Shown here in pieces: positions 35,637 through 44,321 of a stretch of DNA of 64,000 nucleotides. The notes below the pieces were generated by a model, which did no database searches, was not told the DNA's origin, and saw only the letters and a list, made by a program, of their open reading frames with translations. The position numbers and the translations under genes were made by a program. Each line of letters begins with the position of its first letter. Within the stretch, counting starts at the first letter, position 1. This stretch comes from Alphaproteobacteria bacterium (GTDB lineage: Bacteria > Pseudomonadota > Alphaproteobacteria > UBA828): the NCBI GenBank assembly GCA_022823305.1, contig JAJDXK010000023.1, positions 50,716 to 114,715 of the forward strand, given 5' to 3'.

Positions 35637-37618
35637 CCCTCTCCCGACGGCTGATCATCACGGTTGCCGCGTCGGTGGGCGTGGCGATCGTCGGCGTCGC
35701 GCTGGCGATGGGCTGGCTCGCACGCGACGCGCTGATCGAGCAGGCCGAGAACCAGGCGCGGCTCGTCGCCGGACTGATCGCCACCGAGGCCAACCGGGCG
35801 GAGCTTACCGCGGACGAGATCGACCGCATGGTCACAAGGCAGATGGAGGCGCAGGCGCTGGCGATCGCCCGCCATCTCGACAGCGCCGCGCACCGCGACG
35901 AGGATTTGGACCGCCTCGGCGCTTATTTCGCGCGCGTGACGGCGGACAGCTCGGTCGACGACATCTGGCTGCTGGATGCATCCGGCTCGCCGCAGGTGCG
36001 CGCCATCGGCGGGCTCAGCCAGGGCGACGCGCTGGATCTGGCGTCAGCCGGCATCGACCGCCGGGCGGTGGAACCCCTGATCGCGGGGCGGCGCTTCTCC
36101 GTCGCCTTCCAGTCGATCCCGCCCAAGGGGTGGGAGAAGCCGATCAGATATGTCGGGGTCCGCGCGGGCAACCGCCAGTCCGTGCTGGTCGGCACGCTTG
36201 CGGCGGAGACCGGTGGACCCGGCGAGATCATCGGCATCCACGCCGCGCTGGAAGCGCTCGCGGGGCGGGAGGGCATCCTGTCGGTCTGGGTGGTCACCGA
36301 CTCGCTCGAGCCGATCGGCATGGCCACCTCCGGCAACGACCACGGCCCGATGGCGGGCGAGGTGCTCTCGGCTGCGGACGAGAAACTCGCCACGCGCGTT
36401 CTCAGCACGGGCGGCGCGGAATCCCATCTCGAAGACGAGGCTCTGCACGTGGCCGCGCCGATTCTCGACCGCGGCGGCGTCGCCTCGGGCGCCGCGGTGA
36501 TCCACATGCAGCGCGATCACCTGGACAAGTTGTTCGGGGATCACGTCAAGTTCGGTCTCATCGTCGCAGCGGCTGCCTTCGCCATTGGCTCGGTGATCGC
36601 GGCGATCTCCGCGCGCCGCATCGTGCAGCCGGTCACGGCGCTGACCACGGCCGCGGCGGAAGTGGACGCCGACACGCTGAGCTTCATCCCGGAGAAGCTT
36701 GATCCCGTCGCAGGCCGGCGCGACGAGCTCGGAACCCTGGTCCGCGTCTTCCAGAACATGGTGCGCCAGGTCCAGGCGCGCGAGGAATACCTGGAAAGCA
36801 TGGTGCGTGCGCGCACCCGTGACCTGGAAGCATCGAACGCGCAGCTCGAGGCGGCCAAGCAGCGCATGGAATCGGAGCTGATGATCGCGCATGCCCTGCA
36901 GGGCGCGATTCTGCCGAAGACGCTGCCCGAGAACCCGACCTATTCGGGACACGCCCTGATGACACCGGCGCGAGAGATGGGCGGCGACTTCTACGACTTC
37001 TTCACCCTCGACGACGGCCGGCTGAGCGTGGTGATGGCGGACGTCTCCGGCAAGGGGGTGCCGGCGGCGTTCTTCATGGCGATCGCGCGGACTGTCGTGC
37101 GCGCCGCGGCGGCCCGGCACGACACCCCCGGACCCTGCCTGCAGGAAGTCAACGACGCCATCTGCGAGCAGAACCCTCAGGAGCTCTTCGTGACACTCTT
37201 CTACGGCATCCTGAATCCCGACACCGGCGAGTTCAACTACGCCAACGCCGGTCACAACCCGCCCTACCTGGTTCGCCGACCCGGCGCCGTCGAGGCGCTG
37301 CCCATGACCGGTGGCATGGCAGTCGGCGTGCTGCCGGAGCTCCCTTACGACGAGGACTCGGTGACGCTGGCGCCCGGCGATACCATGTTCCTCTACACCG
37401 ACGGCATCACCGAGGCGATGAACGTGGAACAAGAGGAGTTTACCGAGGCGCGCCTCGAAGCGGTGCTCGCCCAGGGCCCTGACCTGCCCGTCGATACCGT
37501 GCTCACGAACGTGACCGGCGCAGTGGTCGACTTCGTCGGCGAGGCGGAGCAGTCGGACGACATCACCTGCATCGTGCTGCGTTACGAGGGCTCGGATGGC
37601 GGCGATGCGTCCGCTTGA
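35633..37618 (+). CDS. HAMP-domain SpoIIE-type serine phosphatase (partner-switching sensor)
   Basis: A 661-residue membrane protein. TM1 is at about 8-30, a periplasmic sensor region spans about 30-300, TM2 is near 304-325, a HAMP domain follows to about 380, then a coiled coil ('LEASNAQLEAAKQRMESEL'). The C-terminal PP2C/SpoIIE domain carries metal aspartates in 'EMGGDFYDFF' near 450, 'VMADVSGKGVPAAFF', 'NAGHNPPYL' and 'LYTDGITEA'. Such enzymes dephosphorylate STAS anti-sigma antagonists. A STAS gene lies 1.9 kb downstream on the opposite strand. The start is GTG, linked to the transporter genes through a micro-ORF, suggesting that ligand sensing and signalling are co-expressed. Confidence 0.92.
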   Translation: MTLSRRLIITVAASVGVAIVGVALAMGWLARDALIEQAENQARLVAGLIATEANRAELTADEIDRMVTRQMEAQALAIARHLDSAAHRDEDLDRLGAYFARVTADSSVDDIWLLDASGSPQVRAIGGLSQGDALDLASAGIDRRAVEPLIAGRRFSVAFQSIPPKGWEKPIRYVGVRAGNRQSVLVGTLAAETGGPGEIIGIHAALEALAGREGILSVWVVTDSLEPIGMATSGNDHGPMAGEVLSAADEKLATRVLSTGGAESHLEDEALHVAAPILDRGGVASGAAVIHMQRDHLDKLFGDHVKFGLIVAAAAFAIGSVIAAISARRIVQPVTALTTAAAEVDADTLSFIPEKLDPVAGRRDELGTLVRVFQNMVRQVQAREEYLESMVRARTRDLEASNAQLEAAKQRMESELMIAHALQGAILPKTLPENPTYSGHALMTPAREMGGDFYDFFTLDDGRLSVVMADVSGKGVPAAFFMAIARTVVRAAAARHDTPGPCLQEVNDAICEQNPQELFVTLFYGILNPDTGEFNYANAGHNPPYLVRRPGAVEALPMTGGMAVGVLPELPYDEDSVTLAPGDTMFLYTDGITEAMNVEQEEFTEARLEAVLAQGPDLPVDTVLTNVTGAVVDFVGEAEQSDDITCIVLRYEGSDGGDASA

Positions 37619-37686
37619 TCGACCGAAGGTCCGCGATAGGGGGGACGGCGGAGCACATAAGCGCACGTTATGGAAGGAAGAAGAAA

Positions 37687-37773
37687 ATGGTATTGGCAAT
37701 CATGGCCGCGGCGATGGATAAGGGACCATGTGTGCCATGTTCGCCCCTGAAACCGGCGCAATTGCGCAATTGA
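37687..37773 (+). CDS. Candidate 28-residue small ORF
   Basis: The ATG is preceded by the purine-rich GGAAGGAAGAAG at good spacing. The peptide has a short hydrophobic start ('MVLAIMAAAMDKG') followed by a 'CVPC' pair and a basic tail. The stop overlaps a perfect palindrome. No homologue is recognised; the support is the ribosome-binding site alone. Confidence 0.25.
   Translation: MVLAIMAAAMDKGPCVPCSPLKPAQLRN
37759..37772. promoter_or_regulatory. Perfect 14-base palindrome CAATTGCGCAATTG
   Basis: A self-complementary 14-mer flanked by CCGG on both sides (37753-37756 and 37775-37778), in an AT-richer patch 150 bases after the phosphatase stop. Perfect palindromes of this length are unusual here and suggest a homodimer binding site. 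The regulator is unknown. Confidence 0.4.
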
Positions 37774-38100
37774 ACCGGTTTATGGGTGCAATCCCGAAGG
37801 TGATGCACAGAGAAGGCGGCCGAACGCCATGAGCGAGGAGGTGCAGCCCTTTTCGTAAGGAAGAGTAAGGACGGCGGAACGACCACGGCGATCGCCGCTG
37901 CTGAAGCGGAAGAGATCGCCGAGCGATCGGAACCATCGATCGCGAGGGCGCACAGAACGCCAGCGACGGTTCCGGATCCGGCCAGCGGAACGACCCCGAT
38001 CGCCGATGCCGACCGCCGTCCAGTCGGGCGTCCTCCGTCCCGGCGGACGGTATGGCGCCGGGGGCCGCAGAGCGGCCGAGCACGAAAGCGGGAGGTTGCG

Positions 38101-38247
38101 ATGAGCAACACGAACACGGGCCATCGGGGAAGCCCCGAGCCAGGCGAGCTTGCGGAGGCGGTGCCCGTCGGTGTGGCCGGCGGCTGGAGCCCCGGCCCTC
38201 CGCTCGCCGCTTCGCCGAGTCCCTCAGGGGAACTCGGAGTCGCCTAG
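38101..38247 (+). CDS. Candidate 48-residue small ORF
   Basis: GGGAGG lies 5 bases before the ATG, a strong ribosome-binding site. The product is Gly/Pro/Ser/Glu-rich with one Trp and looks disordered, with no recognisable domain or membrane segment. It lies 310 bases upstream of oxyR on the same strand. Codon choice is not clearly that of a real gene. Confidence 0.3.
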   Translation: MSNTNTGHRGSPEPGELAEAVPVGVAGGWSPGPPLAASPSPSGELGVA

Positions 38248-38557
38248 GTTACACGAGCCGGGGAGGGTTTCGTCGTCGGCGCTTTCCACGAACGACGGCC
38301 CCGGTCGATGGTCGCCGCCCAGGCTTGAGAGGGACGGCACGCGCCGCCGAAGCGCTGCGAGCTCTCAACCTCCACGGCGGAATCGACACGGGTCGAACGA
38401 GCGGACGCGGCGCCAGCCGGCGAAACCACGCAGGTGTCGGCCAGGTTTGGGGGCTGGTTTCGCACCTTTTCTGACGGCTTTGTCGACCGCGTGAACGCCA
38501 CCGCGGGCACCGACCGAATTTCCCCTGCCGCTGCACGCGCGTCAAAAGGGACCGAAC

Positions 38558-39502
38558 ATGCCCGTTACATTGCGTCAGCTTCGCTATTTTCAGGCGCTCG
38601 TCGAACACGGCTCATTCAGCCGGGCGGCCGAGAGCGTTCACGTCTCGCAGCCCGCGCTTTCTCTGCAGATTCGGGAGCTCGAATCGGCTCTGGGCGGCCC
38701 GCTGGTCGAGCGGGAAAGCCGCGGCGTGCTGCTCACGCCGCTCGGCCGGGAAGCGCACGAACAGACGCTGCGAATCCTGGACGAGACACTGCTCCTCGAG
38801 ACCATGGAACAGCGGCTGGAAGCCGGCCCGCTCAAGGTCGCCGTCGGCATCGTCTCCACCCTCGCGCCCTACCTGCTTTCGGGAATCCTGGAACGGCTGC
38901 GCGATTCTTCGCCCCGCGTGGAGCTCGACATCCTGGAAGCGCCGGGACAGGAGCTCGTGTCCCGTCTTCTCGCCGGCCGTCTCGACGCGGCGATCGCGTC
39001 GCTCCCTCTGGGCATGCTGGAGCTGCCCGAGCGCGAGCTGTTCGAGGACCGCTTTCTGCTTGCGGGCCGCACCGAGCGGCTGGCCTCGATTCGTCGCACG
39101 CTGGGCGACACGCCGCGCCCAGCGGAGCTTGCACGGGCCGACATCGGGCCGCTCCTCGCGCTGGCCGACGGCCATTGCCTGGCCGACCAGGTGCTGGGCG
39201 CCTGCCGCATGTGGCGGATGCAGCAAGTGCGCCGCGGGGCGAGCTCTCTCGCCACGCTGTCGCGTCTGGTGGCCAGCGGTGCCGGGCTCACGCTGCTTCC
39301 CGAATCGGCCGCGCTCTGTGAGCGCGCGGCCTCTCCCGGGCTGAGCTTCCTCCGCCTCGCCGCACCCGAGCCCTCGCGGCGGATCGGTCTCACCCACCGT
39401 GTCGCCGCTCACGGCCAGCGCTGGATCGATGTCCTCGCCGATGCCGCTGCGAGTGCGGGCCAGGAGCTCGCACAAGAGGCGCAGGAGGCGATCGGGTCCT
39501 GA
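38558..39502 (+). CDS. oxyR: OxyR-type LysR regulator (hydrogen-peroxide sensor)
   Basis: A 314-residue LysR-family activator. The N-terminal winged helix 'TLRQLRYFQALVEHGSFSRAAE' is followed by an effector domain with 'VGIVSTLAPYLLS' (the threonine strand of the peroxide pocket) and 'LLALADGHCLADQVLGAC'. The two cysteines, Cys207 and Cys216, have exactly the nine-residue spacing of the E. coli redox pair Cys199/Cys208, so disulfide-based peroxide sensing is expected. 'LVASGAGLTLLPE' is the usual LysR tail. No catalase or peroxiredoxin gene is beside it, so its targets are elsewhere. Confidence 0.9.
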   Translation: MPVTLRQLRYFQALVEHGSFSRAAESVHVSQPALSLQIRELESALGGPLVERESRGVLLTPLGREAHEQTLRILDETLLLETMEQRLEAGPLKVAVGIVSTLAPYLLSGILERLRDSSPRVELDILEAPGQELVSRLLAGRLDAAIASLPLGMLELPERELFEDRFLLAGRTERLASIRRTLGDTPRPAELARADIGPLLALADGHCLADQVLGACRMWRMQQVRRGASSLATLSRLVASGAGLTLLPESAALCERAASPGLSFLRLAAPEPSRRIGLTHRVAAHGQRWIDVLADAAASAGQELAQEAQEAIGS

Positions 39503-39538
39503 TCGCCGGCCCCGCGCGGCGACGCCGGCACCTCGTTC

Positions 39539-39877
39539 TCAGCCGCCCAGGGCCTCGAGCGCACTGTCCTTCGACTGGTAGATCTTGATGATCGTGTCGA
39601 AGCCGCTTTGCAGGAAGAGGTCCTGAATCTGCGGCGGAAGCGAGCAGAGCGCGAAGCGCGCGTCACGGTTCGAGACGGCCTTGGCGATCGCCAGCATGGT
39701 GCGCAGGCCGGCGCTGCCGATGTAGCACAGTCGCTCACAGTCCACGATCACGGCCCGGTCGCCGTCCTCGATCGCGCTTTCGATCGCCTCCTGGAACGCG
39801 AAAACGGTGGCGCCGTCGATGCGTCCCTCCACGATCACGCACAACACGCCGTCTTCGCGTTCGGTTGCTACGTCCAT
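39539..39877 (-). CDS. STAS-domain anti-sigma factor antagonist
   Basis: A 112-residue single STAS domain. The phosphorylatable serine is Ser55 in 'LCYIGSAGLRTMLAIAK', the standard site in SpoIIAA/RsbV-type antagonists. The unphosphorylated form captures an anti-sigma kinase; SpoIIE-type phosphatases restore it. The HAMP/SpoIIE phosphatase 1.9 kb away is the obvious candidate partner, but no RsbW-like kinase or sigma factor is in the window. It lies 82 bases after glcF on the same strand, so it could be read through from the glycolate operon or have its own promoter. Confidence 0.9.
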   Translation of the reverse strand: MDVATEREDGVLCVIVEGRIDGATVFAFQEAIESAIEDGDRAVIVDCERLCYIGSAGLRTMLAIAKAVSNRDARFALCSLPPQIQDLFLQSGFDTIIKIYQSKDSALEALGG

Positions 39878-39959
39878 GGCGTCCTATCCGCCTTCGGGCA
39901 AGCCCGTCGGGGCCCCCTCTCGTACAGCCTCGTCCTGCGCCCGCCTGAGGCCGGCGTCG

Positions 39960-41264
39960 TCATGCGGCGGCGAGCCGTTCGAGCGCCGGCGGGGGCGGCC
40001 CGCCTGTCGCCCAGTCGAGCAACTCCACCGTGTGCACCACGGGCAGCGTGGTGTGGCCCGCGAGCTGCACCATGCAGCCAACATTTCCCGCAGCCACGAG
40101 CGCGGCCCCGGTGCCCTCGATCGCCGCCGCCTTGCGCGCGCCGAGCTCACCGGCAAGCTCCGGCTGCAGCATATTATAGGTGCCGGCCGAGCCGCAGCAG
40201 AAATGCCCGTCCGGAACCGTGCGCACGGAGAAGCCCGCGGCCTTGAGGAGCGCCACCGGCCGCGCCTCGATGCGCTGGCCGTGCTGCAGCGAGCAGGCCG
40301 AGTGATAGGCGACCGGCGCGGCCGTGGGCGCCTGTCCCTCGCCTGCGAGACCCAACGCGTCGAGCACCTCGCTGACATCCCGCGCGAGGTCCGCGACCTG
40401 GGCCCCCGCGGTGGCATGGACCGCGTCGTCCCTGAGCAGGTGGCCGTAGTCCTTGAGCATCGTCCCGCAGCCCGACGCGGTAGCGACGACCGCGTCGAGC
40501 TCGGCGCCCGCGGCTTCCCGCGCCAGCGCGGCCGCGGTGCGCCCGGCCTGAGCCCGGCCGCGCGCCTCGTCGCCCAGATGGTGCGCGAGCGCGCCGCAGC
40601 AGCCGGCGTCGCGCACGACCACCACCTCGCAGCCGTGGCGGGCGAGCACCCTTGCCGCAGCCTCGTTGATCTCCGGCGCCAGCACGCACTGCACGCAGCC
40701 GGTAAGCAGCGCGACGCGTTTGCGCCGCGGGCCCCGGGCCCGGATCACCTGCGGCCGCTCGACCCAGCTCGGACCATGCGCAGGCCGGCCGGCAAGCCGG
40801 AGCAGCGCGCCGAGCCGCCCGCCGAAGAGCGGCGCCAGCAGCGCCGGCCCCCGCGCGGCAAGCAGCGCGAGGCGCGCGAGGCCCGGGCTCGGCAGGGCAA
40901 TGGCGAGCAGGGTGCGCAGCAGGCGTTCGGGCAGGGGGCGCTCCCAGGTCTTCTCGATATGCCCGCGCGCATGGTCGACCAGGTGCATGTAGTCCACGCC
41001 CGCCGGGCAGGTGGTCATGCAGGAGAGGCAGGAGAGGCAGCGATCGATATGCCGGGTAACCGTGGCGTCGGCCGGGCCGTCAGCCTCCAGCATGTCCTTG
41101 ATCAGGTAGATGCGCCCGCGCGGGCTGTCCCGCTCGTCACCGAGGATCGCGTAGGTCGGGCAGGTGGCGAGGCAGAGGCCGCAATGGACGCAAGTGCGCA
41201 GCACCTCGTTGGCCTCGGCCAGCGCCGGGTGCGCGAGCTGGCTTTCCGAAAGCTGGGTCTGCAT
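39960..41264 (-). CDS. glcF: Glycolate oxidase iron-sulfur subunit GlcF
   Basis: A 434-residue electron-transfer subunit. Two ferredoxin-type clusters are visible as 'CVHCGLCLATCP' near residue 30 and 'CLSCLSCMTTCP' near 85. Two cysteine-rich CCG domains follow ('DAGCCGALAHH' and 'FCCGSAGTYN'). With GlcD and GlcE it oxidises glycolate to glyoxylate and passes electrons toward the quinone pool at the inner membrane. It is the last gene of glcDEF, 5 bases after glcE. Confidence 0.95.
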   Translation of the reverse strand: MQTQLSESQLAHPALAEANEVLRTCVHCGLCLATCPTYAILGDERDSPRGRIYLIKDMLEADGPADATVTRHIDRCLSCLSCMTTCPAGVDYMHLVDHARGHIEKTWERPLPERLLRTLLAIALPSPGLARLALLAARGPALLAPLFGGRLGALLRLAGRPAHGPSWVERPQVIRARGPRRKRVALLTGCVQCVLAPEINEAAARVLARHGCEVVVVRDAGCCGALAHHLGDEARGRAQAGRTAAALAREAAGAELDAVVATASGCGTMLKDYGHLLRDDAVHATAGAQVADLARDVSEVLDALGLAGEGQAPTAAPVAYHSACSLQHGQRIEARPVALLKAAGFSVRTVPDGHFCCGSAGTYNMLQPELAGELGARKAAAIEGTGAALVAAGNVGCMVQLAGHTTLPVVHTVELLDWATGGPPPPALERLAAA

Positions 41265-41269
41265 CGCCG

Positions 41270-42511
41270 CTATACGCCCGCGTACATGCGGCCGGGATTG
41301 AGCACCCCGGCAGGATCGAAGGCGCGCTTGATGCGCGCGGTCAGCGCCGCGACGCTAGGCGCCTGGGGCTGGAACACCGCGCGCGCCGCCCGCACGGGCG
41401 CGGCGGCCCGGACCAGGGTCGCATGCCCGCCCGCGAACGCCGCAGCCGCGCGCACGGCCGCCTCGCCCGCATCCTCCGCGTCGCCCACGGCGAGCCAGAC
41501 GAGGCCGCCGCCCCAGTCGAAGAGAGCGCGCGCCTCCACCTGTTCCGCCACCCGTGCGGCCGCTTCGGCGCCCGAGGCCGGTGGCAGCGAGAGGCGCCAG
41601 AGCGGCCCGCTCTCGTCGGCGAAGGCGCGGACGTCGCGAATCTCGCGCCAGAGCGTGCCCGAGTTCTTCGAGTGCAGCTCCTCCACCGCGCCGAAGCGCC
41701 CGAGCAGGTCGCGCAGCGCCTGGCAGCGCGCGTCCACCGAGGCGGGGAAGCCCTCGACACGGACCGCCGTGACCGCAGCGCCGGCGCCGGCGACGTAGGA
41801 GACCGCCGAGCGAGCCGCCGCCTCGGCCGGCATGTGGGCCGCGCCCGAGACCTCGTGGGCGCTGCCCAGCGCCGCGCCGAGCGCCTCCACCGCAGCGGCC
41901 GGCTCGAGGCCGAACACCAGCACCGTGCGCGTGCGCTCCGGCGCCGGCAGGACCTTGACCGTGACCTCGTGCATGAGCGCGAGGGTGCCGTGGGAGCCCG
42001 CGAGCAGCTTGCAGACGTCGTAGCCGGTGACGTTCTTGACCACCCGGCCGCCGGTCTTGAAGCGCTCGCCCCGCCCGCTCACCGCATGGGTGCCGAGGAA
42101 GTGATCGCGCGCCGCGCCCGCCTTGATCCGGCGCGGGCCGGAGAGGTTGCAGGCGAGCGCGCCGCCCAGAGTCGCGCCGGAAGGCGCGCGGCGACGATCG
42201 CCATTGCCGGAGCCCAGAAGCGGCGCGTAGTCGGCGGGCTCGAAGGCCAGCATCTGCCGCTCGGCGGCGAGCGCGGCCTCGACGGCGGCGAGCGGCGTCG
42301 CGGCCTGCGCCGTGAGCACCAGCTCGGAGGGCTCGTAGTCGACGATGCCGTCGAACGCGGCGAGCGAGAGCGTAGCCGCGCTCTGCACCGGCCGGCCCAG
42401 GCCTCGCTTGGAGCCGCCCGCCACCACCTCCAGCGGATGCTCGCCCGCCACCGCCCAGCGGACGGCATCGGCCAGACCGTCGGCGTCGGCCGGCGCCAGG
42501 CTTTCTGCCAT
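41270..42511 (-). CDS. glcE: Glycolate oxidase FAD-binding subunit GlcE
   Basis: A 413-residue FAD-binding type-4 (PCMH) protein, the second flavin subunit of glycolate oxidase. 'LEVVAGGSKRGLGRP' near residue 30, 'GNGDRRRAPSGATLGGALACN' near 105 and 'TGGRVVKNVTGYDVCKL' near 160 mark the FAD fold; the end 'IKRAFDPAGVLNPGRMY' is typical. Its ATG overlaps the glcD stop by one base (TGATG), so the subunits are made in a coupled way. A single reading frame continues upstream through glcD's region but is an artefact. Confidence 0.95.
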   Translation of the reverse strand: MAESLAPADADGLADAVRWAVAGEHPLEVVAGGSKRGLGRPVQSAATLSLAAFDGIVDYEPSELVLTAQAATPLAAVEAALAAERQMLAFEPADYAPLLGSGNGDRRRAPSGATLGGALACNLSGPRRIKAGAARDHFLGTHAVSGRGERFKTGGRVVKNVTGYDVCKLLAGSHGTLALMHEVTVKVLPAPERTRTVLVFGLEPAAAVEALGAALGSAHEVSGAAHMPAEAAARSAVSYVAGAGAAVTAVRVEGFPASVDARCQALRDLLGRFGAVEELHSKNSGTLWREIRDVRAFADESGPLWRLSLPPASGAEAAARVAEQVEARALFDWGGGLVWLAVGDAEDAGEAAVRAAAAFAGGHATLVRAAAPVRAARAVFQPQAPSVAALTARIKRAFDPAGVLNPGRMYAGV

Positions 42512-43992
42512 CAGAAGCGGGGCAGGTCCGGGAACGGAGTCTCGCCGCGGTGCACGTGCATCTGGCCGAGCTCGGCGCAGCGGTGCAGCGTCGGGAAGAC
42601 CTTGCCGGGGTTGAGCAGCTGCGCGGGATCGAAGGCGCACTTGATGCGCTGCTGCTGCTTGAGGTCGTCCTCGCTGAACATGGTGCCCATCAGGTCGCGC
42701 TTCTCGACACCGACACCGTGCTCGCCGGTCAGAACGCCGCCCACCTCGACGCAGAGCTTGAGGATCTCCGCGCCCATCTCCTCGGTGCGCTGCAGCGCGC
42801 CGGGGACGGCGGAATCGTACATGATGAGCGGGTGCAGGTTGCCGTCTCCGGCGTGAAAGACGTTGGCGACGGGCAGGTCGTATTCGCGCGAGAGCTCGCC
42901 GATCCGGGTCAGGACCTCGGGCAGGCGGGCGCGCGGGATAGTGCCGTCCATGACGTAGTAGTCGGGCGCCATGCGGCCGGCGGCGCCGAAGGCGGTCTTG
43001 CGGCCGAGCCAGAAGCGCTCGCGCTCCTCCTCGCTCCTGCTGGTGCGGATCGTCGTCGCGCCTGACTTGCGCGCGAGCTCGCCCACCTGGTCGACGAGCT
43101 CGTCGACCTCGACCTCGGGCCCGTCCAGCTCGCAGATGAGGATCGCCGCGACGTCCATGGGGTAGCCGGGCTGGCAGAAGGCTTCCGCCGCCTCGATCGC
43201 CGGCTTGTCCATCATCTCGAGCCCGGCGGGGATGATGCCGGCGGCGATGATCGCGCCGACGCAGGCGCCGGCCGAGGCGTTGTCGGGGAAGCCCAGCAGC
43301 AGCGCGCGTACGGTGGCGGGCTTGGGCAGGATGCGCACGGTCACCTCGGTGACGACGCCGAGCAGCCCTTCCGAGCCGGTGACGACGCCGAGCAGATCGT
43401 AGCCCTCGGCATCGAACTGCTTGCCGCCGAGGCGCAGGACCTCGCCGTCCATCAACACCATCTCGACGCCGAGCAGGTTGTTGGTGGTGAGCCCGTACTT
43501 GAGGCAGTGCACACCGCCCGAGTTCTCGGCCACGTTGCCGCCGATGGAGCAGGCGAGCTGGCTTGAGGGGTCCGGCGCATAGTAGAAGCCGTGGGGGCTC
43601 GTCGCCGTGCTGATGGCGAGATTGGCGACGCCCGGCTGGACCACGGCACAGCGGTTGGCGGTGTCGATCTCGAGGATGCGGTTGAGCTTGCCGAAGCCGA
43701 CGGTGACGCCGTCCGCCAGCGGCAGCGCGCCGCCCGAGAGCCCGGTGCCGGCACCGCGCGGCACGATCTTGACGCCCCGCTCGTGGCAGAGCGCGAGCAC
43801 GCGGCTCACCTCGTCCGTATCGCGCGGCAGCACGACGATCATCGGGAGGGCGCGATAGGCGCTGAGTCCGTCGCACTCGAAGGCGCGGCGGCCGCGCTCG
43901 TCGTCGATGACGCAGTCCTCGGGCAGCAGCTCGCGCAAGGCTGCGACCAGGGTCTGCCGCTGGCTGATGACGCCCGCGTCGGGCTCGGGCAT
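42511..43992 (-). CDS. glcD: Glycolate oxidase catalytic subunit GlcD
   Basis: A 493-residue FAD-linked oxidase. 'IVPRGAGTGLSGGALPL' near residue 78 and 'CSIGGNVAENSGGVHCLKYG' near 145 form the FAD-binding region, and the C-terminal cap has 'VFHAGDGNLHP' and 'GEHGVGVEKR', typical of 2-hydroxyacid dehydrogenases of the GlcD/D-lactate group. The ATG at 43992 is preferred; a GTG three codons upstream is also possible. As first gene of glcDEF it probably carries the promoter in the 119 bases after rpmJ. Glycolate is the best guess, with D-lactate possible. Confidence 0.95.
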   Translation of the reverse strand: MPEPDAGVISQRQTLVAALRELLPEDCVIDDERGRRAFECDGLSAYRALPMIVVLPRDTDEVSRVLALCHERGVKIVPRGAGTGLSGGALPLADGVTVGFGKLNRILEIDTANRCAVVQPGVANLAISTATSPHGFYYAPDPSSQLACSIGGNVAENSGGVHCLKYGLTTNNLLGVEMVLMDGEVLRLGGKQFDAEGYDLLGVVTGSEGLLGVVTEVTVRILPKPATVRALLLGFPDNASAGACVGAIIAAGIIPAGLEMMDKPAIEAAEAFCQPGYPMDVAAILICELDGPEVEVDELVDQVGELARKSGATTIRTSRSEEERERFWLGRKTAFGAAGRMAPDYYVMDGTIPRARLPEVLTRIGELSREYDLPVANVFHAGDGNLHPLIMYDSAVPGALQRTEEMGAEILKLCVEVGGVLTGEHGVGVEKRDLMGTMFSEDDLKQQQRIKCAFDPAQLLNPGKVFPTLHRCAELGQMHVHRGETPFPDLPRF

Positions 43993-44111
43993 GGCGATCA
44001 CGGCAGGGCCTTTCCGGGCCTGGCTTGGGTCCCCGTTCGTCGATGCGGCGGATTGTCGGCGCGCAGGCTCCGCGCGTCAACGCGGACGGGCGCCGCGCAT
44101 GCGCGGCGTGC

Positions 44112-44237
44112 TCAGCCCTGGCGTGCCTTGAAGCGCGGGTTGCGCTTGTTGATGACCAGCACCCGGCCCTTGCGCCGGACGATCTGGCAGTCCTTGTGGC
44201 GCCGCTTGGCGGCGCGCAGCGAATTGAAGACCTTCAT
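44112..44237 (-). CDS. rpmJ: 50S ribosomal protein L36
   Basis: A 41-residue basic protein beginning '[20 protein letters not shown]' and ending '[13 protein letters not shown]', the alphaproteobacterial form of L36 (bL36) without the full zinc-binding Cys3His set; only one cysteine remains. GAGAGG lies 5 bases before the ATG. It stands alone between the FAH-family gene and glcD rather than in the spc ribosomal cluster, which is usual for this form. Confidence 0.93.
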   Translation of the reverse strand: MKVFNSLRAAKRRHKDCQIVRRKGRVLVINKRNPRFKARQG

Positions 44238-44321
44238 GACAACCTCTCAGGAAGGGCGGCGCACCATAGGGAGCGCTCACGCCCCTGTCAAACCATGCCG
44301 GCGCCCGTCCGGGCGCGACGC

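Larger units (their letters stand above)
37619..38557. other. 939-base stretch without a convincing gene
   Basis: The stretch between the phosphatase and oxyR reads as non-coding: frames on both strands are short or low-complexity, and base composition is less GC-skewed than its flanks. It holds a perfect 14-base palindrome, two short ORFs with good ribosome-binding sites (listed separately) and repeated CGATCG words around 37905-38010. It may carry the oxyR promoter, a small RNA or a decayed gene. I cannot choose between these. Confidence 0.5.

Noticed and set aside
37668..38117. A 149-codon minus-strand ORF in the phosphatase-oxyR gap
   Set aside because: No ribosome-binding site, no domain, mixed low-complexity residues; nothing separates it from chance.
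41270..44080. A single long frame that could look like a glcD-glcE fusion
   Set aside because: Its upstream part translates glcD in the wrong frame; glcD and glcE are separate genes with a one-base stop/start overlap.
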